Assembly: GCA_963565915.1 (NCBI GenBank)
Contig: OY751490.1
Span: 930,001 to 994,000 of the forward strand
Length of the DNA: 64,000 nt
DNA from: Entoloma clypeatum
Lineage: Eukaryota; Basidiomycota; Agaricomycetes; Agaricales; Entolomataceae
Reading direction: 5' to 3'
Shown: positions 53,007 to 63,983 of the stretch, piece after piece
How positions within the stretch are numbered: position 1 is the stretch's first letter
Layout: every line of letters starts with the position of its first letter
Notes under the pieces: generated by a model
Databases searched by the model: none
What the model was told of the DNA's origin: nothing
The model's input: only the letters and a program-made list of their open reading frames with translations
Program-made: the position numbers and the translations under genes

Positions 53007-53337
53007 TGTTGAGGCGACGCTAAGTCAAAGGACGTCGCGAGCCCAAACTTAGGAACGAAGTGGAAAGTGTGAAATGAACTGAATTGCCAAGAGACCCAGC
53101 GGGAATCTCAAGAGAACAAGCTAGAGAATACAGCTGATACTTGTGCTACTTATATATGTAACCGCCTCATGGTTTTGGTGAGGCAATGATGGGCTGTGCA
53201 TCATGTGATAGAATGTTCTGGAATAAGTGTGACCTGCCTCATGTCCAGATGAGATGTAGGATAAGATATACTATGATAAGATGAGATAAGATCTGATTAG
53301 ATAAGATAAGATGAAAAATGAAAATGCGATCATGACA
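53007..53337 (-). repeat. 5' LTR of element F (331 bp)
   Basis: Identical by eye to 47115-47445. TATA box at 53150-53156 (minus). Probable RNA start near 53122. Confidence 0.95.
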
Positions 53338-53342
53338 CCGTG

Positions 53343-54173
53343 ATCCAACAAATTACAACTGGAAAGACTACCAATGCTGTGGAGGCCACCAACCACATCA
53401 ATACCATCATTCCCAGCCCTGTCTCCTCACAAACCATCAGAAATCTCCTCAAAAGAAATGAGTTCAAGGTGGTAACAAAGAAGAAAAAACCATATCTCAA
53501 ACCAGCACATGGCAAGCAACGATTGGCTTTTGCTCTGAAGCACGAGGAGTGGACTGTGGAGGACTGGAAGAGGGTTATTTGGTCAGATGAAACAAAAATC
53601 AACAGATTTGGGTCAGATGGGAAGCAGTTGATTTGGAAAAAGAAGGGAGAGGGATTGATTGAAAGAGAAGTTGAGGGAACAGTGAAGTTTGGAGGTGGAA
53701 ACATCATGGTATGGGGCTGTATGGGATGGAATGGAGTTGGGCAACTTGCAGAGGTTGAGGGGAGGATGGATGGTGATCAGTATGTGGCCATTTTGGAGGG
53801 TCACTTGCTGCCCAGTATAGAGGAAAGTGGGATTTCTGAGGAGGAGGTGATTTTTCAGCAGAACAATGACCCCAAGCACATGTCCAACAAGGCCCAAAAC
53901 TGGATGGAGGAGCAAGGAATTGTGGTTCTGGATTGGCCTTCACAGTCTCCAGATATCAACCCCATTGAACATTTGTGGGGTCATACCAAAAAACAGCTTC
54001 AGAAGTATCCAACACCAGCAAAGAGAGTTTGGGAACTTTGGGACAGAGTGGTGGAGGTTTGGAACAATATAGAGCCAGAGGTATGTCAGAATTTGATTGA
54101 AAGTATGCCTAGAAGATTAGAAGCAGTTATTAAAGCCAAGGGAGGCAAGACCAAGTACTGGAATTCCACTTAA
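53343..54173 (+). pseudogene. Tc1 transposase #3, C-terminal part; second catalytic Asp is Asn
   Basis: 276 further codons in the same phase, giving 342 in total, with no stop or frameshift. The first Asp (WSDETKINRFG) and the Glu (NPIEHLW, codon 53967-53969) are present, but the second catalytic position reads QQNNDPKH, with AAC at 53862-53864 where the related elements have QQDN. The spacing of 34 residues to Glu is kept. The substitution is a G-to-A transition. The protein would therefore probably be catalytically dead even without the insertion. Confidence 0.88.
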
Positions 54174-54543
54174 CTATATTTTTAATACCCCCTCAAATAA
54201 TTGATTCAATGAGTTCCTGTTTTAAACTGATCATATCTCCATGGATACTAATTGAAATTACATATATGTTTTTTTGATGGATGGCCCTGATCAAATGCTT
54301 CCTTCAATATACCAACAACTTGGTGTTGTTCATATCAGATTCAAAGTTATTCAACAGATATTCAAAAAGTGTCAAACATTGAATCAATTTTTTGAGTCAC
54401 TGTAAGTAGATGTTGGAATGTAGGCTTGTACATAATGAAGATTAAGTCAGTATAGTATAAAATGGTAATGGTCAGATGTCGAGAAGTCAGAGGTGTCGGA
54501 AATGATCAGAGGTGGTCGGAGATGATTGGAATGTAACATGGTT

Positions 54544-55496
54544 GGTACATCACAACCCCATGATCAATTGGACAATGGATGCCACAACTTTCAACTGATG
54601 CCCAGCGACATTCCAAACCAAACATTTGGATTTCAGGGTCAACCTTGATAGCTGAATACATCAGGTCCACATGGTTGAGATATGAGACAAGGATGCACCC
54701 AAGACATTGGATCAGATATGGAAGCTTGGAGACCCCATTCTATAAGCCGTCACTCCCACACCACCTCCCACAACTCAACAACCCTCATACATTCATTGCT
54801 TCACCCATCTCTTTGAAAAAGAAAACTTTGACAAAATCCTGAAGGAAAGGGAATGGGACCATGGTATTGAACTTACACTGGATACACCAAAGGAGCTAGG
54901 AGGAAACATGTACCTCATGATGCAGAAAGAACAGGAATAATTGGACATATTCATTGACAAGGGTCTAACAACTGGAAAGATCCAACTGTCCAAATCTCCT
55001 CATGCCTCTCCTTGTTTTTTCATCAACAAGAAGGATGGTTTCAAATGATTGGTACAGGATTACTGCATGGTCAACAAATTTACAGTCAAAGACAAATTCC
55101 CACTTCCACACATCTCCAATCTCTTGAATAAGCTAAAAGACACAGTCTACTTCAATAAAATGGACATCATGTGGGAATACAACAATGTGCAAATCAAAGA
55201 AGGTGATGAATGGAAAGCTGCCTGTCTGACCAGCTGAGGGTTGTTTGAATCATTGGTTATATTGTCTGGACTCTGCAATTCCCTGGGAACATTCTCTCAG
55301 ATGATGGCTAGCCTGTTCAGGGACCAGATCTGCTGATGTATCTGCATGATCTATATTGATGACATTGTGATTATTGGTAAAACCAAGGGTGAACTTGCCC
55401 AGAACACTGGAGAAATTCTGCAGATCCTGTCGGACAACAATTTGTTCCTAAAGGAGAAGAAATGTTTTTGGGAAGTGATGAAATGCCCCATATTGG
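54544..55496 (+). pseudogene. Pol segment of copy C after the nested stack
   Basis: This matches B from the protease end to RT (HHNPMINW-like, then KDKFPLPHISNLL, NKMDIMWEYNNV and MIYIDDIVIIG), with frequent TGA/TAA/TAG codons at former Arg, Trp and Gln positions (for example 55046, 55235, 55335). It is broken at 55496 by the 55497-56075 repeat. Confidence 0.8.
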
Positions 55497-56075
55497 AGCT
55501 CTTTACACTCCTCCATGACTGCCAGCAGATTCCAAGCAGATTTTTTGGACATTATTTTGGCTGTAAATGGCCTTTGGAATCCATGCGGATTCCAAGCGGA
55601 CTGCCATTCCACCCAGGCGGAATGGCTACTAATTCCCAGCGGATTCCACCCGGCCAGTCCGCATGGCCAGTTTCTTACAATAAATAAATAATTGCAACAC
55701 TGGGAATTGAACCAAAGATGTCCAATTATTGAACCATCAGCAATTTCAAATGCCTACAACCAAAACCATTAGGCCATCAAGCCAGTCATACTGCAGCATA
55801 CCGACCAGGTATCATCTATTGATGCCCACTGACAACAATGCCCGGCAACTTCCAAGTGTTGTTCAATGGGATCATGTTTGTGACCACTGGTGACCACTTC
55901 TCTCTTCCTCTCACCACCACCATCCTCTCTTAACCCCCCCCCCCCCCCCCCCCCAGGTGCCCTGAACAGTGCCCAACTCCTGGCTCTCGTGCCTACAACA
56001 CCCCAACGTGTTGCCACAAAGGAGACCCCCGGTAAGCACAACACCCATGGCCTTGTCACCCCGTGAATGCAGCAC
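55497..56075 (-). mobile_element. SINE-like element, copy 2, with repeat-rich flank
   Basis: Shares 55600-56060 with 33810-34280: minus-strand B box 55703-55713, A box 55766-55776, TAAATAAATAA tail and a poly-C run (55927-55948), longer than in copy 1. Positions 55497-55600 contain GGATTCCAAGCGGA words and TTTACACTCCTCC, as in the 35290-35935 repeat. It interrupts copy C at 55496 and abuts the LTR of D. Confidence 0.6.
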
Positions 56076-56081
56076 AGTCGT

Positions 56082-56483
56082 TGTTACGGACTCTACGGTA
56101 TGCGGACGACGTCATTACTTTTACTTATCGGCCCGACTCGGCGCCCTCTTACGAGCTTACTATGTCTAATGTCTACTTTCGCAACCTTCGATTCCCAGTC
56201 TGACTCACTACATTACTTTGTCATCCCCCTTAGTATACTTCGCTCCCGCGCTGACTCACTTTCCGCAGTCAGCTTACTCATTGTACATAGCCTTCCACAG
56301 TCGCCTTACTCATGCGCACTGCCTTCCGCAGTACTGACTCATCCGCTACCGCCTATAGTCAGTACCTATATAAACCCCTTGTACTATAGCTAGATTCCTT
56401 AGATTTAGCAATAACATTGCTCCTCGTCTTTCCACTTCCTGCATACTCTGCCCGAACCTTGGAACGGTTTGTTAAGCATAATA
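56082..56483 (+). repeat. 5' LTR of copy D (402 bp)
   Basis: Starts TGTTACGGACTCTACGG; its end reads CATAATA instead of CATAACA. R motif AGATTTAGCAA at 56401-56411; primer site TTGCTAAATCT at 56486-56496, still perfectly complementary. Its U3 is the type shared with A's LTR and the solo LTR at 62631. Confidence 0.88.
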
Positions 56484-56543
56484 AGTTGCTAAATCTTGTT
56501 AGGTTCGCCCAGAGCGAAGAGATCAACTACCAGATGAGTCAAG

Positions 56544-56938
56544 ATGTCACGCTTCTTTGAAGACTTCACCAGTAACCCATTCACCATGCCAGAAGCCTGA
56601 CAGGAGGAGCTAAGTCCTCAAGACAGTATCGATTTTACGCTCATTCAGCAGTACATCAAATCGGAGATCCATCGCATCTTACAACAGGTGCTTGACGAAG
56701 AACTAGACAACGACGAGCATCGCTCCCATGGCGAGATAGCAGAGAGCATCCATCTTGCTCAACAACACCAGATCACATGTTAAAACACCTGACAGAACAA
56801 ACTCGAAAGCTTTCGCATTCAAGAAGGACCTCAGACAGGTTGGATCACAGAGATAAGAGAGTTTATCGGTGTCCAGACAACCGTTATCAGAAGATTGATT
56901 AGGACGCTCACATCGAGACGTCCCAGAGTCACATCATC
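56544..56938 (+). pseudogene. ORF0 of copy D (with ATG)
   Basis: Begins ATG TCA CGC (MSRFFEDF), supporting 56544 as the true ORF0 start. Stops (TGA near 56598, TAA near 56782, TGA near 56791) are due mostly to C-to-T changes; the remaining residues follow B. Confidence 0.5.
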
Positions 56939-58140
56939 ATGTCCTACTCAAAGCACCAGATCTATGCCCACTTCACCACCACCGAACAGCAGACCAAATA
57001 CGGTTGTTGGGCACAAAACGAGAGAATTGACCCCTTCTCGCTACTGACAGATGCACAGGAACAGAGATTCCTTAGAGATCTACAGAGGAAATACCCCGAA
57101 CATTTTACCACTGATTCCGCCGACGAGTCCCCTGACGAATCTACTTCTGACTCCGCACAATCAGACATTGAACAGACACCTAGAACAGGGACTCATTTTC
57201 AACCCCTACCTGTATCCCGAACCCCATCTTCATCCCAACAACTCGACCCTGCTCCTCCTCCGCAGACTCTGAACAAGGCAGAAGTTCCAGCAGTACAGAT
57301 GACTGACACATCCAAGATCATCAAGGATCCTGGGATGTTCAAAGACAGACACACCTTTGACGAATGGTGGAAAGCCACCAAGCTATTCATCAGGTTCCAG
57401 AAGGGCCTGACAGATGATCAGAAGATTCTTGCGGTGCTGTCCCGCATGATGGAAGGATCCGGCAGGCACTGGGCCAGTAACAAGTTAGATGATCTTTCCA
57501 CTGATGGCGAGAACATTACCTGGTTAGGCTTCTCAGATGATATCGCCATATAATTCTCTGTTGCCAACAAGTCAGCCGCCGCCAAAGCAAGATTGGAAGT
57601 CATGAAACAGGAGATATGCACCATCGACAAATTCCTGGATGAATTCAAAGAGATTTTGAAGCTGTCAAACCTTGGCAAAGAAACTGGGAAGTACATCCTA
57701 GAAAAGAACATCAACCACAAGATCTCCAAGCAAGTGGCTAGTGACAGAAAGACATACACTGACTATGCAAAAGAGATCCGAAACAAGGGGCGACAGATGG
57801 AAGGGCATGCACTTGTCATCTGAGGAGGCGGCGACATGTGCACCGGATTGGGTACCACTTATGGTGGTCAGGGCAAGGCCATGGAGATTGACAAAGCAGG
57901 AGTAGCCCATTGCTACAACTGTCAACGCTTCGGTCACCTTGCCAAGGACTGCAGCGCCCCAAAGAAGAAAGATGGTCGCAAGTGTTTCAACTGTGACCAA
58001 GAAGGCCATATTGCGCACAACTGCCGCAAGCCGAAGAGGAACTCTGGAAGGGTCAGGAAGGTGTCTCATGAAGATGCCAAGAATGATGAAACCACAATCT
58101 TAGAAGCCGACGAGAAGGATTTTCCCGAAGGGTCTGATTG
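56939..58140 (+). pseudogene. Gag of copy D, two in-frame stops
   Basis: Same length and phase as B Gag with no indel shift, but TAA at 57551-57553 and TGA at 57821-57823, both at Arg CGA positions of B. Both zinc knuckles remain ([28 protein letters not shown]). Ends in TGA at 58138-58140. Confidence 0.88.
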
Positions 58141-60819
58141 AACAATGCTAAGTCACGATCCTTATTTATTAAACAGACTCGCTTGCCCTGTATGACTGCA
58201 AACAATAGAACCTATGTCATCCCTGCCAAGCGAGCCGCTGCGTCGACTAAGATTGTGAAGGGAGACAAACCCCCAAAACGACGAGAGATCAGGCTGTTGG
58301 CTCAGCTCAAAACACGATGAGGACCAAAGGTCATTCGACCTGAGGTTGATAGCGGATGTGAACGCACGCACCATGCATCCATCCCAGAATAGTACACAAA
58401 CAGAACCTCCCCACACGAGGGATACCACCCATAGCAATCCTAAATGCGGATAGATCACCAAATCAACAACAGAAAGCAAACCAACTTACCAAAGTCAAGC
58501 TGGATTTGGGAGCACATCAGGAAACCATGGAAGCGATGGTACTGGATAGTGGGAGAATGGACATGCTCTTGGGACATGACTGGTTGGTACACCACAGCCC
58601 TACAATCAATTGGACAACCGGCACTATAATGTTCAACCGGTGCCCAACAACATGACGAACCAAACACTCGCATTTCAGGGTTAACCTTGATGGTCACAAA
58701 CAGTGGGTTTGCATGGTTGAGGTGCGCAACAAAGATGCACCCAAGAAGTCAGATCAGAAATGGAAGCCTGGAGACCCCATTTTAGAAGCCGTCACTCCCA
58801 CACCACCTCCCACAACCAAACGACCCTCATACATTGATCGGTTTGCTCACCTCTTCAAGAAGGAGAACTTTGATAAGATCCCAAAGGAAAGGGAATGGGA
58901 CCATGGTATCGAACTTACACCAGATGCACCAAAGGAACTAGGGGAAAATACATATCCCATGACACAAAAGGAACAAGAGGAATTGGACGCATTCATCAAC
59001 AAGGGTCTAGCAACCGGAAAGATCCGCCCATCCAAATCCCCTTATACCTCCCCTTGCTTCTTCATCAATAAGATGGACATCATGTGGGTTTACAACAATG
59101 TCCGGATCAAGGAAGGCGATGAATGGAAGGCTGCCTTCCTCACCAGTTGAGGATTGTTTGAACCATTGGTCATGTTTTTCAGCCTTTGCAACTCCCGGGA
59201 ACATTCTCTCAGATGATGGCTAGTCTATTCCGGGACCAGATCCGCCGACACATTTGCGTGATCTACATGGATGACATTGTGGTTATCAGTAAAACCAAGG
59301 AAGAACTCGCGCGAAACACTGCAGAAATTCTACAGATCCTATTGGACAATGATTTGTTCCTGAAGGAAAAGAAGTGTTTCTGGGAAGTAACAAAATTTCC
59401 TATATTGGGATATGTCATTGGTGAAGGATGTGTCGAGATGGAAACCGAGAAGGTGGATACGATTCAAAACTGGCGAGCACCCACATCAAAAAAGGAAGTT
59501 CAGAAGTTCCTTGGGTTTGCTAACTTCTATTGACATTTCATTGAAGGGTACTCTGGAACAGCAGGCATTTGAAGGCCTCATACAGGCGATCACATCAGCA
59601 CCAGTCTTGGCATTACCGAAACCAGATGGACCATTCAGGGTTGAAACCGATGCATCGGGCTATGCCATTGGAGTGGTACTCTCACAGAAATAGGACAACA
59701 AGTGGCATCCTATCGTGTTCTTGTCGCGGACCATGTCTGCGGCCAAACAGAACTACGAGATATACGACAAGGAGCTCTTGGCAGTTATGGAAGCATTGAA
59801 AGATTGGAGACACTATCTGCTTGAAGCCAAGGAACACTTTGAGATCTTAACTGATCACAAGAACCTGGAGTATTTCCGTCATCTTCAAGACCTAAATCAA
59901 CGACAAAGGCGCTGGAAGATGAAGTTACAAGACTATGACTTTGAATTACGGCATGTGCCTGCAAGACAAATGCAAAAGCGGACATCCTGTCACACTTATC
60001 CTGGTATGAAACGGAACTCGAACCGCAAGACAGTGACCAAATGCTCAAGGAGGGACCATTCTTGAAACGATTGAAATCAGAGGATGTGGTACAAATGGAG
60101 ATGTTCACGGAGAAACAATTCTTTGAAGGGGGTGAAACATCTGATTCCATCAAGATTGGAAACGTCACAACCATCGAAAACCCATGGATCACATGCATCA
60201 AGGCTTCAAACCACAGGGAGACAGAAGTAGCCCAGGGTCTGAAGAAGAATCCTTATTGGTACCAACAGGAAAACAGCATCACCTATGCAGGTGAACGAGT
60301 CTATTTTCCACCGGACCCACAACTACGTCAGGAACTGATGTTCGAATCACATGATGCACCAGTAGCTGGACATCCAGGACAGTATCAGACGCATGAACTC
60401 CTCACTTGTACCTACTGGTGGCCTACCATCCTGCATGATGTGAAGAAATGCATGAAGGGTTGTGACACCTGTCAATGCAACAAGATCAACAGACAGAAAC
60501 AACATGCTCCGCTACACCCCCATGCAGCACCGAGTCATCCATGGGAAGACATAGGGATTGACATTGTGGGACCGATACCAGAATCTGATGGAAAGAATGC
60601 AATTCTGGTCATCACAGATAGACATTCGAAGATGCTTCATCTCATTCCGACAACCGTGGAATTATTGGCTGAAGGATTAGCCAAGATCTATCAGGATCAG
60701 ATATGGAAGCTTCATGGGATCCCCAAGAAGATCATCAGTGACAGGGGACCACAGTTTGCCGCAAAATTGATGGAGATACTTTGCCGCATGCTTGGGATCA
60801 AAAGGAATCTGTGCACCGC

Positions 60820-62093
60820 TGATAGGGCTGCGATGTGTCTAGGCCTAAATCTGCGCATTTTGCATCATTTCACACTATCTCTAAGGGATATAGAGAGTCC
60901 TAGATGAGCTCCAATTCTGAGGACTTAGTGGCGACGTTAGAGAGACTTTTAAGCATTTAGAGGCAATGTAGGACATAGCACTGGTCACCACCATGGGCTT
61001 AGCTATGATACTCGAGAGCCATGGGATCGCCTCGCGAGATAGATAATACTATCAAGCACCTCTCAAAACAAAGCACGAAACAAGTAGATTGGTTATATTG
61101 GATTTCTTGATGACACTAGCACTGTCTACTATACATCGAGGGCTTGACTGGAGACATTCTCACAAGAGGCTTGGCAAATGTGCGCCTCGCTTCGTGTCCA
61201 AATCATCCATATCAGGAATAGCAAATGACATCGGATCGAACAGACCGAGATTGGGTTTGATACACTGCAACCAATGTGCACTACATGGCAGACATATTGA
61301 TATTGATCAGTTGTTGATCGGTTGCTTGCTGAGATGACCCTTAATTGAAGCATCTGATACCTTGTGGTAACTCATCAGCATCGCCGCAAGGTGTATTGAT
61401 AGACTGAGATAGTGGAATAGTGTCCTCACAAGCATGATAGAGGTAGAATATGGAGAAAAGAACATACATGTCGCATTGTCAACCGCATGGACACATCACG
61501 ACGCCTCTAGACTGGATACCCCTTAGCGAGACCACATGCATCCCTTTTCTATATTTATTGCTGCTCATGTATAAAGTCTCATAGTTTTGTCGTAGATAGG
61601 GTAGGTTAGATTGTGCCCCAGAATTGATAGCATTTGTCTTGTGCATCTGTCGTCGTTTGCGAGTATCATTGAAGCCTTGAGATCGTTTGGTTTGCATCAG
61701 AAGTCAGTCGCAATTGTGTCTTTGTGTGTTCGAGAACTTGTCAATTGTCAAATTGTGTTATCTATTGGTCGTATTGGTCATTGTCATGTTTGTATTCGGT
61801 CAAGATTGTGTTCGCGAAGTCTTGCTGGTTCGGAAATCACAAACCTCGGTTCATTATCTATTGAGAACTATCTCTAAGTCTTGTTCGAGACTTATCAAGC
61901 CATCACTAAACAAGTTATTCAATTGTTGTTTGGAAGAGTCGCATCCTGAGTGATCCCACTCATCACCCCGAACTATATTGATTGAGAAGTACGCATCACG
62001 AGACTTGTTCTGTCTTCATTGTTGTGTTTGGTGTTGGTGTGTGTGATAGAGATATTGCTCGCACTCATCCCCAGACTCACTCCATTTGTTTCA
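60820..62093 (+). repeat. Solo LTR of a fourth family, ~1.27 kb
   Basis: TGATAGGG...TTTCA inserted in the D integrase, with target repeat CCGC (60816-60819 and 62094-62097; six bases CACCGC if the outer CA is included). A TATATTTAT box lies near 61548. There is no coding frame, and its text is unlike any other LTR here. A solo LTR formed by recombination is the simplest reading. Confidence 0.65.
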
Positions 62094-62630
62094 CCGCATA
62101 CCATCCACAGACTGATGGACAGGCCAAACAATCGCATCAGGAAACAGAAGTGTTCTTACAAAACTTTGTCAATCATCTGCAAGATGATTGGGCTGAATGG
62201 ATCGCAATTGCAGAATTCCAGTACAATAATAAAGAACATCAGGTGACAAAGCACACACCATTCTACCTCAACTACAGTTTACATCCTTGGAAGGGAGAAC
62301 TTGTATTGGAAGACACCAACCCAGCTGCCAACAACTTCTTGAAAAGACTCAAACAGGCATGAGAAGAAGCCAATGCAGCGCTGAAACAGGCACAGGATCA
62401 GATGAAGAAGACAGTTGACACACAACGGAGTCTGTCTCGGAACTATCGCATTGGAGACAAGGTGTGGCTGGAAGGGACTAACATCAGGACTGACTGTCCC
62501 TTGAAGAAGCTTGATGCACTCCGACACAGACCATTCAAAGTTCTAGAGAAGAAAGGGGCTAGCGCATACCTCCTTGATCTTCCAAAGACTTGGAAGATGA
62601 TTCACCCCGTGTTCAATGAGACCCTGTTGT

Positions 62631-63032
62631 TGTTATGCTTAACAAACCGTTCCAATGGTTCGGGCAGAGTATGCAGGAAGTGGAAAGGCGAAGAGCAATG
62701 TGATTGCTAAATCTAAGGAATCTACTAGAGTACAAGAGGTTTATATAGGTACTGACTATAGGCGGTAGCGGATGAGTCAGTACTGCGGAAGGCAGTGCAC
62801 ATGAGTAAGGCAACTGTGGAAGGCTATGTACAATGAGTAAGCTGACTGCGGAAAGTGAGTCAGCGTGGGAGCGAAGTATACTAAGGGGGATGACAAAGTA
62901 ATGTAGTGAGTCAGACTGGGAATCGAAGGTTGCAAAAGTAAACATTAGCCATAGTAAGCTCGTAAGAGGGCACCAAGTCGGGCCAATAAGTAAAAGTGAT
63001 GACATCGTCCGCATACCATAGAGTCCGTAACA
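62631..63032 (-). repeat. Family-1 solo LTR inside copy D (402 bp, minus)
   Basis: TGTTATGC...CGTAACA on the plus strand (TGTTACGG...CATAACA on the minus), target duplication GTTGT (62626-62630 and 63033-63037). Same length and U3 type as the 5' LTR of D, in the opposite orientation. Confidence 0.9.
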
Positions 63033-63419
63033 GTTGTCACCATATGAAACCCCGAAGTATGCCATTCAGAAGAAGAAACCAGCCCCTGATCTGATCATTG
63101 TCGAAGAATGAGAAGAGTACCATGTTTCCACGATCCTGGACTCTCGGAAATTCCGTGGAAAGATCCAGTACCACATCCAATGGGAAGGGTATGGGCCAGA
63201 AGAAAATACATGGGAACCTCGGACTAATGTCCAGAACGCTCGAGAACTGATTCATGATTTCCATCGGCAAAACCCGTCTCGCCCACGATAAAAGCAGCAT
63301 GTCAAGATCCATCACCACATCAACCAAACCAATCAATCCACCAAGTTCCCTGCTCTAGTCACTTGCCCAACATTCCCAATTTGCCATTCTTCTTCTATTT
63401 ATCAAACATCTTCTCCACT

Positions 63420-63662
63420 ATGTCCAACATCACCACTGCTGCCGCCTCCACCCCTGACATCAACCCCATCATCACCACTCTCATGAGCGAAGCTCTCTCT
63501 ATGAGAGATCAAATCCACATGCTCAAAACGGCCCTCGCCGACATCCTTCATTGGCAGATGTACTTACGTCTTCACTCGTTGTCTGATCTTCCCGTCGCCC
63601 CCAACTCTGAGGAAAAACAAATCCTCAAGAACTACACCAACACCCTTGCTGTCGAGAACCGG
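63420..63662 (+). pseudogene. ORF3 of copy D, 3'-truncated
   Basis: Begins MSNITT and keeps the B ORF3 residues through NYTNTLAVENR with no stop or frameshift. It is then cut at about 63660, where sequence from inside the 3' LTR follows. It is the least damaged frame of copy D and supports ORF3 as protein-coding. Confidence 0.7.
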
Positions 63663-63983
63663 CCTGCCTCAGCACCCTCTTACTTATTCACTATGACACA
63701 GCATCTCCTTTCTCTCACTTCACTCCCGCACTGACTCGCCTTCCACAGTAGTATTACTCACTCCGCAGTCAGCTTACTCATTGTACATAACATTCCGCAG
63801 TCGCCTTACTCATGCGCACTGCCTTTCATAGTACTGACTTATCCGCTATCGCCTATAATCAGTACCTATATAAACCCCTTGTACTATAGCTAGATTCCTT
63901 AGATTTAGCAATAACATTGCTCCTCGCCTTTCCACTTCCTGCATACTCTGCCCAAACCTTGGAACAGTTTGTTAAGCATAACA
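63660..63983 (+). repeat. 3' LTR of copy D, 5'-truncated
   Basis: Lacks the first 50 or so bases. R motif AGATTTAGCAA at 63901-63911; ends CATAACA at 63983. The last 17 bases of the window are unassigned flank. Confidence 0.8.

Larger units (their letters stand above)
47115..53337 (-). mobile_element. Family-2 chromovirus F: complete, intact, apparently young
   Basis: A 6,223-bp minus-strand Ty3/gypsy element with two 331-bp LTRs that read identically by eye, target duplication CCGTG (47110-47114 and 53338-53342), intact gag and pol, a self-complementary primer site and a polypurine tract. It is inserted in the transposase gene of Tc1 #3. There is no ORF0 or ORF3. Identical LTRs and open frames make it the best candidate for a currently mobile element in the window. 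Confidence 0.95.
46556..54402 (+). mobile_element. Tc1/mariner element #3 (DD34E) interrupted by chromovirus F
   Basis: The ends CAGTGACTCAAAAAATTG...CAATTTTTTGAGTCACTG are flanked by TA (46554-46555 and 54403-54404). Terminal repeats are about 210-230 bp, and the tip motif reappears inverted at their inner edge (46563-46582 with 46747-46766; 54191-54210 with the outer right end). Without F it would be about 1.62 kb. Confidence 0.92.
46218..54538 (+). repeat. Solo LTR-like insertion in copy C, split by Tc1 #3
   Basis: The left piece 46218-46555 begins TGTTATAGAC; the right piece 54405-54538 ends ATGTAACA. Rejoined they make about 470 bp with TGTTA/TAACA ends and a 5-bp target duplication TGGTT. 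It has a TATATAG-like box near 46486. It matches neither the family-1 nor the family-2 LTR, so it belongs to a third LTR family. Confidence 0.75.
44456..55496 (+). mobile_element. Family-1 chromovirus copy C, decayed, split by a nested stack
   Basis: The parts 44456-46217 (ORF0, gag, start of pol) and 54544-55496 (protease tail to RT) are consecutive in element B. They are separated by a solo LTR with target duplication TGGTT (46213-46217 and 54539-54543). Both ends of C are truncated: no LTRs remain, and it stops in RT just after the KCPILG-equivalent region. Confidence 0.88.
58141..63291 (+). pseudogene. Pol of copy D, broken and twice interrupted
   Basis: Segments 58141-60819, 62094-62630 and 63038-63291 together follow B pol. 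Breaks: CGA-to-TGA at about 58318, frameshifts near 58370, an RT deletion of about 42 codons after FFINK (near 59068), TGA near 59148, a one-base loss near 59196, TGA near 59531 followed by an ~80-bp deletion, TAG near 59691, and a frameshift near 59960. The integrase HHCC finger, DIVGP and SDRGPQF survive; the chromodomain ([14 protein letters not shown]) is at 63180-63220. Confidence 0.88.
56082..63983 (+). mobile_element. Family-1 chromovirus copy D, decayed, with two nested solo LTRs
   Basis: LTR (56082-56483), primer site, ORF0, gag, pol, ORF3 and a 5'-truncated 3' LTR (63660-63983) are in the order of element B. Insertions at 60820-62093 and 62631-63032 split pol. The outer flanks (GTCGT before, GAATT after) do not match, so the ends have been rearranged. 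Confidence 0.9.
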
